DNA of 40,512 bases, from the IMG/VR virus record IMGVR_UViG_3300024518_004146, positions 1-40,512 of that record; one strand, written 5' to 3'. The stretch's first letter is position 1. Each line of letters starts with the position of its first letter. This DNA comes from a virus. The notes under the pieces were generated by a model. That model saw only the letters and a program-made list of their open reading frames with translations. It was not told the DNA's origin and ran no database searches. Made by a program: the position numbers and the translations under genes. This document shows positions 1 to 7,097 of the stretch, piece by piece.

Positions 1-105
1 CTCAAACCCGGCGCAGAAACCCGGTATAGCCCCCAGAAACTCCTCGGAATGATCCTCTAGCACCAGTAGCCAGTCACCTGTCGGGATTGCGCTGCTCGTC
101 ATCAT
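1..105 (-). CDS. Partial hypothetical protein (N-terminal part), open at the left edge
   Basis: An ATG at 105 (or 102) opens a frame that is still open at base 1, giving 35 codons (MMTSSAIPTGDWLLVLEDHS at the start). A good ribosome-binding site (AGGTAGGA) lies about 8 nt upstream and the gene follows the NrdR-like gene directly. Its frame joins exactly with the Gly-X repeat frame that enters at base 40512, so on a circular map both would be one protein of about 85 residues with a Gly-X tail. Function unknown. Confidence 0.6.
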   Translation of the reverse strand, partial: MMTSSAIPTGDWLLVLEDHSEEFLGAIPGFCAGFE

Positions 106-297
106 TTATAGTCCTACCTCTCTAAGCACCCTCACCGCCTGTGCTAGTCTGTCGAGCCTCTTCAACTCTTGCTGTGTTATCTCGTAAGTCGTGAATCTCT
201 CGAAGCATTCAAGGCACTCTCGCCGACGCCTGACCCTACCCTCTCGGGCGCGTGTGTCAAGCACCTGGCTCTTCCCCCTGCACTCGGGGCAGTTCAC
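106..297 (-). CDS. NrdR-type zinc-ribbon protein, stand-alone
   Basis: A 63-residue protein with the zinc-ribbon signature of the NrdR regulator of ribonucleotide reductase. CPEC near residue 3 is followed by the DTR/RRRREC segment and CLEC, then FTTYE. The GTG start at 297 is chosen because it overlaps the RusA stop as GTGA and puts the first CxxC where NrdR has it. A longer version from 321 is possible. Full NrdR is about 150 residues and has an ATP-cone after the ribbon. That part is absent here and is replaced by a short basic helix. It may bind DNA, perhaps NrdR boxes in the host, but without an ATP-cone it could not sense nucleotides in the usual way. The function is inferred from the ribbon only. 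Confidence 0.75.
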   Translation of the reverse strand: MNCPECRGKSQVLDTRAREGRVRRRRECLECFERFTTYEITQQELKRLDRLAQAVRVLREVGL

Positions 298-815
298 AGC
301 TTCCGCACCCTTACCTTGCACCCGCCGACAGCGTCAAGCGTTGCAGCGAAGCGCTTGCTTGAAAGCCACTTGATTATCTGCGAGTCATCCTTGCACACCC
401 TACCACTGAGCGCGTCACCTAAGGCCCGCTGCAGCTTGTCTAAGTCTTCTTGCGGAATAGTGGGGGCGCCCTTCCGAAGGCCCTTCTTGTTGAAGTGTGA
501 GGGGCTACGCGGGAAGATGAACTCGGCTTCCACCTCGACGGCTCCGAGCATCACATCGCTGACCCCCATCTGAACGCTCGCGGCATAGCTGAGTAGGTCC
601 CGCCAACGCCTGAGAGCCCCAGATTTCCGGGACTTAGTTGTCATGTTCATCGACTCGATCATCGTCACCATTGGGTTCTTCACCCATGTGTCCCGGCCCT
701 CTCGCCTCCGCTGGCCTGTGACTCGGGCGACCTTCGAGCCCTGGCAGAGGGGCTTCCCCGAGACCTCGAATGAGATCTCAGGGCACGCCTCAACAACTAG
801 GGGGAGTTGAGTCAC
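294..815 (-). CDS. rusA: RusA-family Holliday junction resolvase
   Basis: A 173-residue protein with the RusA core. EDLDKLQRALGDAL lies at residues 123-136 with acidic residues D124 and D126, followed by KDDSQI at 142-147. This matches the family pattern PDxDN...DAL...DD.QI, whose aspartates bind metal. RusA enzymes resolve four-way junctions or branched phage DNA during recombination and packaging. The start is GTG at 815, overlapping the upstream stop as GTGA. The first 60 residues are longer than in E. coli RusA (about 120 residues in total) and have no recognised domain. It fits with the RecT and nuclease genes on the other strand. Confidence 0.85.
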   Translation of the reverse strand: MTQLPLVVEACPEISFEVSGKPLCQGSKVARVTGQRRREGRDTWVKNPMVTMIESMNMTTKSRKSGALRRWRDLLSYAASVQMGVSDVMLGAVEVEAEFIFPRSPSHFNKKGLRKGAPTIPQEDLDKLQRALGDALSGRVCKDDSQIIKWLSSKRFAATLDAVGGCKVRVRKL

Positions 816-1102
816 AGGGCTAGCCTTGCCGCTACGGCCACTATGGCATCTTGGTATGTGGCATCCAACTCCTGCATATGCGCCGACAGCTCATCAAAAG
901 GGATCAGAGACCTATGCTTCGGGTCTCCCATTCCCGCCGTCCATGCTGACCAGGCGTCGTGCACATCTTCCCTGCTTGTCTTAGTACCCTTGACCAGGCA
1001 GAGCACCGCATAGATGCGTAGTAGTAACGCATCGGACCCCGCTGACATCATCATGCCGCAGCGGTCTCCGATGTCCTTGGCTATCTCGTCGATATAGTTC
1101 AA
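812..1102 (-). CDS. Small conserved phage protein, unknown function
   Basis: A 96-residue protein starting at TTG 1102, which overlaps the upstream stop as TTGA. The segment YAVLCLVKGTKTSREDVHDA and the later PFDELSAHMQ resemble, from memory, a small helical protein common in actinobacteriophage genomes. It has no catalytic motif, signal peptide or membrane segment. Its place between a hypothetical gene and RusA suggests a role in early DNA metabolism, but nothing in the sequence shows this. Confidence 0.7.
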   Translation of the reverse strand: MNYIDEIAKDIGDRCGMMMSAGSDALLLRIYAVLCLVKGTKTSREDVHDAWSAWTAGMGDPKHRSLIPFDELSAHMQELDATYQDAIVAVAARLAL

Positions 1103-1446
1103 CCGATCTCCCCGACAACCTCAAGCACGGGCTTCTTCGCGTTGACGACAGTCAGCACGTCATCGTGCCGAATCTTGAACACCTTCTCTTGATCTCCGTC
1201 TGCGTACCCGTAGACGTGATTCTCATCAGCGTCGGGCTCAAGGCTCCCGGCCTCCATGTACTTGAGCATCAGGGACTTGACTACGGACTTGGCGAACGAC
1301 GCCTTGTCCTTTGCCTTCTTCTCTGCCTTTTGCGCCTTCAGGTGTGCCGAGCAGGCGTCATCTAACTCAGGTATCGAGGGCTTCTCGAACCCGTCGAGTT
1401 CCCCCTGTGTTTTGCCGTTGCTCTTCTTCGATTTGCTTCTTGCCAT
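1099..1446 (-). CDS. Hypothetical Lys-rich helical protein
   Basis: A 115-residue protein with a Lys/Ser-rich N-terminus and a helical, probably coiled-coil middle (HLKAQKAEKKAKDKASFAKS), then a compact C-terminal segment rich in beta-formers. The length and shape resemble small phage proteins of the Gam-like or host-nuclease-inhibitor type, but no specific motif supports that. It starts at ATG 1446, inside the end of the preceding gene (80 nt overlap), and is coupled to the next gene by TTGA. Function unknown. Confidence 0.65.
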   Translation of the reverse strand: MARSKSKKSNGKTQGELDGFEKPSIPELDDACSAHLKAQKAEKKAKDKASFAKSVVKSLMLKYMEAGSLEPDADENHVYGYADGDQEKVFKIRHDDVLTVVNAKKPVLEVVGEIG

Positions 1447-1594
1447 TTTCTCGGGCCTCCAGGATTGCGTCAGCTATCACCTCTCGATGTAGCCGCCGTG
1501 ATTTGATGTACTCGCCTCTGGCCTCACAATCGAGGGCCACCAAACGAGTAACGTTTCGCCATGCTTCACCGTGTGATTTATCTGTAGTCTTCAT
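1367..1594 (-). CDS. Hypothetical small basic protein
   Basis: A 75-residue charged, mostly helical protein beginning MKTTDKSHGEAWRNVTRLVA. AAGGCGG lies about 10 nt before the ATG and could serve as ribosome-binding site. The last 26 codons overlap the next gene in another frame, an unusually long overlap, so the C-terminal end is less certain than the start. No family recognised. Confidence 0.5.
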   Translation of the reverse strand: MKTTDKSHGEAWRNVTRLVALDCEARGEYIKSRRLHREVIADAILEARENGKKQIEEEQRQNTGGTRRVREALDT

Positions 1595-1624
1595 AACAAT
1601 TGCCGCCTTGCGTTAGGAATTGTG

Positions 1625-1873
1625 TCAAGGATTTTGTAGGGGCCGAATCCTTGTGATGTGGGCAGGATAGGCGAACGGTGTGAACTTTTTTCTGAAAACC
1701 GTGTTACACATGTGTCCATACTCGCTCTGCGAGCTTCTGACGATAGGGTGAACTTCCCCAAGGCAAGAGATGATGATGCGAAGTTGAGGCAAGGTTAAGA
1801 CCTTTCCGAAACGCCCCTTCGAGACTGCCTTGATTGATCTCAGGAGTGAGATGGTAAGGGGGGAAGAGATCAA
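1625..1873 (-). CDS. Possible small protein after the primase gene
   Basis: An 82-codon frame starts at a TTG that overlaps the primase stop as TTGA, a coupling used elsewhere in this genome. The first part (SLLRSIKAVSKGRFGKVLTL) looks like an amphipathic, perhaps winged-helix-like segment. The rest is not recognised. No other frame covers this 250-nt stretch. It could instead be an untranslated spacer. Confidence 0.4.
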   Translation of the reverse strand: MISSPLTISLLRSIKAVSKGRFGKVLTLPQLRIIISCLGEVHPIVRSSQSEYGHMCNTVFRKKFTPFAYPAHITRIRPLQNP

Positions 1874-2847
1874 GCTAAGCCCCGATCCGATCTGAGCATG
1901 TGATCGTTGAGGTCATTGCAGCCCTCGTCAACGTCGAAGCGCTGCACTGACATAGGGCTGACCCCTGCCTCGATCGCTGCTTCCCTTGCCTTCGTCATAG
2001 CCCCTTCCCCCGCTTCGTCCTGATGAGTCACTAGTAGCAGACTGGCGTTAGTCCCTGCAATAACCTTTGCCGCTACTTCGGCAACGTAGGCCAGATTATT
2101 ACAGCCGTGAGCGCCGAGCACTAGGGTGTCGGGCCTCATCTGCCTCGCGCTCAGGTAGTCGAAGAAGCCCTCGACGATGACCACGCATCCGTACTCTCCC
2201 CTCTTCCTCACGGGCCGTCCAAACGTACCCCGTGTCCCACATCGATCGAGGCCTCTAATCTTCGGCTGCCCCTTGTCGAAGCGCCGCCCGACGATGTTCA
2301 CTACCTCGTTGTCACGCCATAGGGGCAGGCACACTGACTTGGGGGTGAAGCGCAACTCTCGCCCCGCTTGCTGAGGGAGAACCCCCCTCGACGCTACATA
2401 CTCTCGCCCCAAGTCGCTGTGCTTCCTGAGCTTGTCCCAAACCTGGCGCGCGCCTCTCTCGGCAATTGCCTTCTCTGCCGCAAGCTTCACGTTCCGGTCA
2501 CTCATGAGCCTCTTCCGCTGTTTTAAGCGTGCCTTGAGCTCTGAGGCGTCGTAGTCGCCCCCAACTCCTGCGAGGGCCGCACAGGCCTCTAGGATGCGCC
2601 TGAAGTGCTTGATGTGATCGAGGTCCATCAGTACCCCCATCACAGCGAAGACGTTCCCTGCGAACCCGCAAGCGTGGCACAGACAGACATCATCGGCAGC
2701 CGTGAACTTACCCCTTCCCCCCGTCCCGCATGAGGGGCAGTCGTTGTAACGTGCCTCACCCTTATGAGATCTCACCTCAAACCCGTGAGCCTCAAGCAGC
2801 TCGGGGATCGTCAACAGGCCTTGTACCAGGTCGGCGTCGATGCTCAT
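1870..2847 (-). CDS. DNA primase with CHC2-type zinc finger and Toprim domain
   Basis: A 325-residue primase that makes RNA primers for phage DNA replication. A four-cysteine zinc finger lies near the start (CPSC at 37-40, CHAC at 57-60), where DnaG-type primases usually have Cys3His. The Toprim domain follows, with the catalytic glutamate in VIVEGFFDYL (E226) and a degenerate second motif THQDEAG (274-280) in place of the usual DxD. A C-terminal CNDLND lies at 310-315. The ATG at 2847 is chosen over one at 2862 because it overlaps the previous stop as ATGA and follows GGAGAGGAAACA. No helicase domain is fused and none is encoded elsewhere, so it presumably works with a host helicase. Confidence 0.85.
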   Translation of the reverse strand: MSIDADLVQGLLTIPELLEAHGFEVRSHKGEARYNDCPSCGTGGRGKFTAADDVCLCHACGFAGNVFAVMGVLMDLDHIKHFRRILEACAALAGVGGDYDASELKARLKQRKRLMSDRNVKLAAEKAIAERGARQVWDKLRKHSDLGREYVASRGVLPQQAGRELRFTPKSVCLPLWRDNEVVNIVGRRFDKGQPKIRGLDRCGTRGTFGRPVRKRGEYGCVVIVEGFFDYLSARQMRPDTLVLGAHGCNNLAYVAEVAAKVIAGTNASLLLVTHQDEAGEGAMTKAREAAIEAGVSPMSVQRFDVDEGCNDLNDHMLRSDRGLA

Positions 2848-3071
2848 TGTTTCCTCTCCCATTCTAGCCTGCTGAGGAGTAGCTCACAGTAGGCACACTC
2901 GCACACGCCGTCACCTACCCAGTCGAGGTAGGCATCCGTGCCGCGCTCCTCTAGCACATCCAGCGCAACAGAGATCTCCTCTTCCGATAGCTTTCTTGCT
3001 CCGCTGAAGTCTTCCCTGAGCCCATCAGCAAAGTTCCCCGCACGCCTGTCGTTCTGCTCAACTAACTTCAT
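2844..3071 (-). CDS. LDVLEE-family small protein (copy A)
   Basis: A 75-residue member of a family repeated at least eight times in this genome. It has the N-terminal element MKLVEQNDRR and the core ISVALDVLEERGTDA at about residues 33-47, followed by YLDWV and a CxCxxC-like stretch (CECAYC). The ATG at 3071 overlaps the repressor stop as ATGA and gives the same N-terminus as the other copies. Two short amphipathic helices are likely. Its place between a Cro-like regulator and the primase suggests an early or regulatory role. I do not recognise the family and its function is unknown. Confidence 0.8.
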   Translation of the reverse strand: MKLVEQNDRRAGNFADGLREDFSGARKLSEEEISVALDVLEERGTDAYLDWVGDGVCECAYCELLLSRLEWERKQ

Positions 3072-3262
3072 CGCGCCCACTCACAGGAAAAAGTGATTCC
3101 AAATATCTTGGCCATCGCTTCAGCCTCTACGACCCACATCTTCCCCTCGTGATGCAGCTTCTTATGCACGGCAGACTCAGAGATTCCGAGCAGTTTGCCG
3201 AGTTGTTCATAGGTCAGGGGCGATTGGTCCATTGCCTCAAGCAGTACTTTTCTGATCTTCAT
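3068..3262 (-). CDS. Cro/CI-like helix-turn-helix regulator
   Basis: A 64-residue DNA-binding protein. The helix-turn-helix is YEQLGKLLGISESAVHKKL, preceded by MKIRKVLLEAMD, a typical start for Cro-type proteins. A longer frame from 3298 (beginning MMKLSSCAS) is possible but adds residues unlike the family. Neither start has a clear ribosome-binding site, so translation may be leaderless. It is the first gene of the minus-strand early operon and faces the recombination operon across a short divergent region. It probably binds there and controls one or both directions. No CI-like protease or dimer domain is present. Confidence 0.8.
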   Translation of the reverse strand: MKIRKVLLEAMDQSPLTYEQLGKLLGISESAVHKKLHHEGKMWVVEAEAMAKIFGITFSCEWAR

Positions 3263-3357
3263 AGGTGTCACACTTGCACAGGAGGAAAGTTTCATCAAGT
3301 TTCGAATAGCTCATTTTGCTCTTGCGAACTGTCATAGGGTGCGCGTAGGGTGATCTC
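3263..3357. promoter_or_regulatory. Divergent control region between the early operons
   Basis: This short region separates the HTH regulator (minus) from the DUF3127-RecT operon (plus), so it must hold promoters for both. It contains a TTGCGA hexamer at about 3323 followed 18 nt later by TAGGGT, a weak sigma70-like pair for the plus strand. The heptamer TAGGGTG occurs twice (about 3336 and 3347) and could be an operator. A TTCGAA palindrome lies near 3302. The assignments within the region are tentative. Confidence 0.45.
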
Positions 3358-3663
3358 ATGAGCGACACATCATACAAGGCAACAGGGACAGTCACCGACA
3401 TTCGAAATGAGCAGGTCATCACCGACAAGTTCACAAAACAAGAGTTCGTGATGACGACGCCCGGAGACTACCCCCAACACCTCATCTTTGAGGCATCAAA
3501 CAAGCGCATCGAGACAATGGACGGGCTGTGCGTAGGTGACAAGATTGAGGTGACTTTCAATCTTCAGGGCCGCTGCTGGGAGAAGGCGCCCGGCGACGTC
3601 AAGGTGTTCATCACGCTGAGCGTCTGGAAGATTAAGGTGCTTAAGGCGGAGTGGGAAGTATGA
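3358..3663 (+). CDS. DUF3127 OB-fold-like single-strand DNA-binding protein
   Basis: A 101-residue protein matching, from memory, the DUF3127 family: a TG-V/T-DI start, then QVITDKFTKQEFVM, then YPQHLIFEASNKR, then a C-terminal VGDKIEVTFNLQGRCWE. The family is thought to have an OB-fold and to act as phage or plasmid ssDNA-binding proteins. It is the first gene of the recombination operon and overlaps RecT as ATGA, so it probably supplies the ssDNA-coating partner for annealing. It lacks the long acidic tail of bacterial SSB. Confidence 0.75.
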   Translation: MSDTSYKATGTVTDIRNEQVITDKFTKQEFVMTTPGDYPQHLIFEASNKRIETMDGLCVGDKIEVTFNLQGRCWEKAPGDVKVFITLSVWKIKVLKAEWEV

Positions 3664-4487
3664 TGAAACACGAGGTAACAGCAATCATGAATCGACCCCA
3701 GGGCCTAGTGCCCGCATCAATCTCTGAGGCTACGACAATGGCCGATCACCTGGCGAAGAGCGCCCTCGTCCCGAAGGAGTTCAGGGGCAGGCCTGCCGAT
3801 GTGTTCCTCGCCATCACCTACGGCATCGAGTTGGGCCTCCCTCCTGTGACAGTGCTCAACTCTATCAGCGTCATTCAGGGGCGTCCAACGCTCTACGCTG
3901 CCTCGATGGTAGGGCTGTGTTGGGCCTCGGGTCTGTGCGAGAAGTTCGTCTGTGTTGAGCGCTCTGCTACAAAAGTGACGTACATGACGAAGCGCAAGGG
4001 CAACCCCGAGCAGAGCATGAGCTTCACAATAGAGGAGGCCAAAGACGCTAACCTACTGAGGAACGAGAACTACAAGAAGTATCCCGCTCGCATGTTGGAG
4101 GCTCGGTGTAAGGCCTTCCTTGCGAAGGACGTCTACCCTGACGTGTTGAGGGGGATGATTAGCTCCGAAGAGGCGCAAGACTTGGAGCCTGCTATCGCTA
4201 CTCATGTCGAGGCCTTTGAGGCGCCTGAGCCTGTTGCAGCGCCTGAGCCTGTTGGAGCCCTGTCCGAGGCGCTGCCCTCTAGGTATTTCGACGGCGAGGA
4301 ACAGAGGATAGTCGATGTAGCCCTCGCTCAGCCCATCCTAACGCCCGCTGACATGATTCGCGCTACTCAGACCCGAGAGGAGCAGATGACGCTCTTGAAG
4401 GGCCTAAAGGAGCTAGACAAGGGCTCTCAGGAGTATAGGGATGCTATCGAAGCCTGGGGCGTGAAGACGGCGGAGTTCAAGGCATGA
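3660..4487 (+). CDS. recT: RecT-family single-strand annealing protein
   Basis: A 275-residue annealase that pairs complementary single strands during phage recombination. The family pattern is clear: SALVPKEFRGRPADVFLAIT and YGIELGLPPVTVLNSISVIQ, then GRPTLYAASMVGL, with a later EARCKAFLAKDVYPDVLRG region. A Pro/Glu/Ala linker (about residues 187-201) leads to a variable C-terminus. Either ATG of the ATGATG at 3660-3665 may be used; 3660 overlaps the previous stop. The gene overlaps the following nuclease as ATGA, the usual RecE/RecT-like pairing. Confidence 0.85.
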   Translation: MMKHEVTAIMNRPQGLVPASISEATTMADHLAKSALVPKEFRGRPADVFLAITYGIELGLPPVTVLNSISVIQGRPTLYAASMVGLCWASGLCEKFVCVERSATKVTYMTKRKGNPEQSMSFTIEEAKDANLLRNENYKKYPARMLEARCKAFLAKDVYPDVLRGMISSEEAQDLEPAIATHVEAFEAPEPVAAPEPVGALSEALPSRYFDGEEQRIVDVALAQPILTPADMIRATQTREEQMTLLKGLKELDKGSQEYRDAIEAWGVKTAEFKA

Positions 4488-5620
4488 TTAGCGCCTCAGC
4501 CCTGGCCCGCGTCATCGCCTGCCCCGGCTCCGAGGCCTTACCTCAAGTAAAGCGGCACAGCACTTGGGCAGACTCAGGCATCGCTCGTCACCTCTACCTC
4601 TCGACAGTCGGCAAGGTCGGCAAAGAGAAGGCACTGCTCACAGTCGACGAGGAGCACAGGCAGATGTGCGAGGACATTGACCTGACGGGGCTCCCGACGA
4701 AGCTAGCCCCCGAGGTCGCCTTCGCTTGGAACTGGCGTACGGGTGAGGCCCGAGAGCTCGGGCGTGAGATGAATCGCGACTACTCAAAGCTGAAGCCCAA
4801 CGAGATACCGGGGACGATTGATGCTCTCGGGCTGAGCTCAGGCTCGGCCTACCTGGGCGACTATAAAGGCTTCAATTACGTCAAGGCCAAGGAGAACCCT
4901 CAGCTACTCTTCGCGGCAATGTGTGCCTCGAAAGTCTACAACAAGGACTCAGCCGTGCTCGAAATCATCAACATCCGAGACGGGAAGAACTTCCGCAACA
5001 AGGCCATCGTTGACGCCTTTGATTTGGCAGACTTTGAGATGACTCTTCAGGGCGCGATTGGCAGGGTCGTGAAGCTGCAGAAGAAGGCTGCTGTTGCTGA
5101 GGGCCTGGGGCCTGTCCCTGTCACTGAGGGGGAGCACTGCCGCTACTGCCCGGCCTTTGACGCCTGCCCTGCGAAGATGGGGCTCCTTCGGCAGATGATG
5201 AAGACCTCAGGCTCCTCCGACCTAATCCGCATCACCTCCGAGAATGCCTTTGAGTTATACAGCAAATATCTACAGATGAAGGCCATGCTCAACAAGGTGC
5301 AGGGCGCCATCTTCGGATATGCCTCAGAGTTCCCGATTCCTCTCGGTGAAGGGCGCGTCTTCGGGGCTCGGACGAAGAAGGGCAACGAGCAGTTAGATGG
5401 GGATATCACCTACGAGGTCATCAGGGCTCAGCTAGGGCAAGGCCCCGCCGACATGGCAGTGACACGCAAGGCGACGAAGGCCGGTATCACTCGGGCTGTG
5501 AAGGCCCAGGAGCACAAGGGGCCTGTTGCTCCGTGTGTTGAGAGAATCCTTGAAGAGGTTCGCCTTCGAAATGGATCGACGAAGAAGGAAGGGACGGTAG
5601 TTGATGAGCACAAAGAGTAA
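4484..5620 (+). CDS. PD-(D/E)XK exonuclease with Cas4/AddB-like cysteines
   Basis: A 378-residue nuclease expected to resect DNA ends for the neighbouring RecT. Visible motifs are an acidic E77 helix (APEVAF), GTIDAL with D113, the DYK motif at 126-128, and Q140 as the QxxxY-like position. One cysteine near the start (C13 in ACPGS) and three near residues 219-228 (CxxCx5C) match the iron-sulfur staple of AddB and Cas4 nucleases. The N-terminal ACPGS pattern also resembles DUF2800 phage nucleases. About 150 C-terminal residues follow the cysteine cluster and are not recognised. The start overlaps RecT as ATGA. Confidence 0.8.
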   Translation: MISASALARVIACPGSEALPQVKRHSTWADSGIARHLYLSTVGKVGKEKALLTVDEEHRQMCEDIDLTGLPTKLAPEVAFAWNWRTGEARELGREMNRDYSKLKPNEIPGTIDALGLSSGSAYLGDYKGFNYVKAKENPQLLFAAMCASKVYNKDSAVLEIINIRDGKNFRNKAIVDAFDLADFEMTLQGAIGRVVKLQKKAAVAEGLGPVPVTEGEHCRYCPAFDACPAKMGLLRQMMKTSGSSDLIRITSENAFELYSKYLQMKAMLNKVQGAIFGYASEFPIPLGEGRVFGARTKKGNEQLDGDITYEVIRAQLGQGPADMAVTRKATKAGITRAVKAQEHKGPVAPCVERILEEVRLRNGSTKKEGTVVDEHKE

Positions 5621-5927
5621 GATTGACTGTGGCCATTGTGCAGTGGGTGAAGCTGTGTGCTTCGGCTGCCACGAGGGTGACGACAGCCCTATTGCTTTCG
5701 CCTGTGACGACTGCTGTGGCCACGGAAGCGAGGACGGATGGTGCTACCCTCTAGGGGAACTCGAGGACCAAATCAACAGGTATAGGGATGATTTCGCCAT
5801 GCTCTACGGACTAAGGAACGCATGGCGTGATGCGGCAGAGGCTTTAGAGAAAGCCAACACAGCGGGGGGTCAGGCCCGCAACCTCCTGCGAGACGCATAC
5901 GCCCTAGAAGGGAAGGAAGACCAATGA
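5604..5927 (+). CDS. Cys-rich small protein, probable zinc binder
   Basis: A 107-residue protein. The first 50 residues hold paired cysteines (CGHC, CFGC, CDDCC, C near residue 47), enough for one or two zinc sites. The rest is helical (GELEDQINRYRDDFAML). The ATG at 5604 is preferred over TTG 5601. It overlaps the nuclease gene by 17 nt. It begins a run of small Cys-rich proteins. Function unknown. Confidence 0.6.
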   Translation: MSTKSKIDCGHCAVGEAVCFGCHEGDDSPIAFACDDCCGHGSEDGWCYPLGELEDQINRYRDDFAMLYGLRNAWRDAAEALEKANTAGGQARNLLRDAYALEGKEDQ

Positions 5928-6217
5928 GTTCACAGTGCCTCAACGCCCAGATCCGAGAGCAACTCTACGCCCTTCGAGACCTAGTCGAAGCCCTTCGAGT
6001 CAACATAGAAGCCCGTGAAGCCGCTGCCCCAAAGCCGCTCTTCCGTAGCAAGCTACCCATTCACCGCTCACGCGACGCCTATCGAGAGAGGGCGCGCATG
6101 TGGAAGGAGATGTGTTTTGCTTGGAGGAAAGTGTGGCAGAAGCAGGGCAAGGGGCTGAGGGCCACCGAGAAGATGCACAGGGACGTCGTAGCGATGACAC
6201 AAGAGGAGATTGACTAA
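5924..6217 (+). CDS. Hypothetical charged helical protein
   Basis: A 97-residue protein with an N-terminal coiled-coil-like helix (QLYALRDLVEALRVNIEARE) and a basic, Trp-containing C-terminal half. It overlaps the previous gene as ATGA and the next as TAATG, so it is translated within the operon. It lacks the cysteine pairs of its neighbours. No family recognised. Confidence 0.65.
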   Translation: MSSQCLNAQIREQLYALRDLVEALRVNIEAREAAAPKPLFRSKLPIHRSRDAYRERARMWKEMCFAWRKVWQKQGKGLRATEKMHRDVVAMTQEEID

Positions 6218-6540
6218 TGGCATGGCAGGCGAGCAAGGCGTGGCACAAGGCCCACAGGCAGAAGATGAGGGCTGAGGATAGGTGCATCAGTTGTAGCGCC
6301 CCTGCTCTCGGCTATGCCAGGTGCGCCAGGTGTAGAGCGAGGGAGGCCTCAAACCTCAGAGCGAGGAGAGTGGCCGCAGCAGTCCCCCTGAGCAACCCTG
6401 CCGCGTACAACTCGGGACGCCTGTGCGGCGTGTGTCATCGGCAGGGGCACACCGCTAAGTGCTGCGTGAGTCAGCCCTGCGACCTGTGCGGGCAGACTGG
6501 GCATCGGTACGCTGACTGCCCCTTCGAGCCTACGCGATGA
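6217..6540 (+). CDS. Zinc-ribbon plus double CCHC zinc-knuckle protein
   Basis: A 107-residue protein. Residues 23-39 form a CxxC...CxxC ribbon (CISC, CARC). Two perfect retroviral-type knuckles, Cx2Cx4Hx4C, follow at C70-C73-H78-C83 and C88-C91-H96-C101. CCHC knuckles usually bind single-stranded nucleic acid, so binding of ssDNA or mRNA near the recombination genes is likely. The same ribbon-knuckle layout occurs in the gene at 39541-39885, which adds a helix-turn-helix. The two look like paralogs. The start overlaps the previous stop as TAATG. Confidence 0.75.
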   Translation: MAWQASKAWHKAHRQKMRAEDRCISCSAPALGYARCARCRAREASNLRARRVAAAVPLSNPAAYNSGRLCGVCHRQGHTAKCCVSQPCDLCGQTGHRYADCPFEPTR

Positions 6541-6608
6541 GTGTGTTGGCTATGGCTATGGGCTGCAACGCTTGCGGTGCCATGTATGATATTGAGGTGG
6601 AGATATGA
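6537..6608 (+). CDS. 23-residue mini-protein with a CxxC motif
   Basis: This tiny frame starts with ATGA overlapping the zinc-knuckle stop and ends with ATGA overlapping the next gene. Both junctions use the coupling typical of this genome. The product has CNACGAMYDIEVEI at its C-terminus, like the first half of a zinc ribbon. It could be a real mini-protein, or a relay that carries ribosomes to the next gene. No other long frame covers this spacer. Confidence 0.5.
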   Translation: MSVLAMAMGCNACGAMYDIEVEI

Positions 6609-6856
6609 TTGAGAAAAAGCAGAAGATACGTCTACTAATGGCAGCGCTTGCCGAAAGCCTCACGAAGGCAATCGATGCAACAGACCTTGAGGAACTGCGC
6701 TTCATCCTAGTGCTCGCTGACCCCTCGGGGGTTGCAGATACTGTCACCGACCTCGACCCGTCGAATGCCCTTCGTGTGGCTGAGGGGCTTCATCGGCAGG
6801 CAGCCCTGGCCCTCGACCGCGATCTCGAAAGTACTCCGGTCAAGGGCAATGCCTGA
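6605..6856 (+). CDS. Hypothetical acidic helical protein
   Basis: An 83-residue protein, helical throughout (for example MAALAESLTKAIDATDLEEL), starting at an ATG that overlaps the preceding mini-frame. No cysteines, membrane segment or recognised motif. Its end overlaps the next gene by 8 nt. Confidence 0.6.
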   Translation: MIEKKQKIRLLMAALAESLTKAIDATDLEELRFILVLADPSGVADTVTDLDPSNALRVAEGLHRQAALALDRDLESTPVKGNA

Positions 6857-7097
6857 GTCTTGGCAACAACCCCCAGCCGGCCCTGACAAGGAAGAGTGCT
6901 CAGAGTGCTCAGGCGAGGGAGGCTTCGACGGTGACAACATCTGCTCACACGCGTGCGATTATTGCGGGGGCTGCTTCAATCATCACCCCTGTGAGCGCTG
7001 TAGGGGCACAGGGGAGCAGCTAGCTGAGTGCGTGGAGTGTGGCGGTGAAGTTGTCTTAGGCGCCTGTATGGATCGGGCTACGGAGGAATGTGGATAG
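6849..7097 (+). CDS. DnaJ-like zinc-finger-only protein
   Basis: An 82-residue protein from the ATG at 6849; upstream ATGs would lie inside the previous gene. It contains CxxCxGxG repeats like those of the DnaJ central zinc-finger domain (CSECSGEG and CERCRGTG), plus CDYC and CVEC pairs. There is no J-domain and no C-terminal substrate domain, so it is not a complete DnaJ. Such stand-alone fingers occur in phages and probably bind a partner protein or nucleic acid. Confidence 0.65.
   Translation: MPESWQQPPAGPDKEECSECSGEGGFDGDNICSHACDYCGGCFNHHPCERCRGTGEQLAECVECGGEVVLGACMDRATEECG

Noticed and set aside
6849-7097. Complete DnaJ co-chaperone
   Set aside because: Only the zinc-finger type repeats are present; J-domain and substrate-binding domain are missing.
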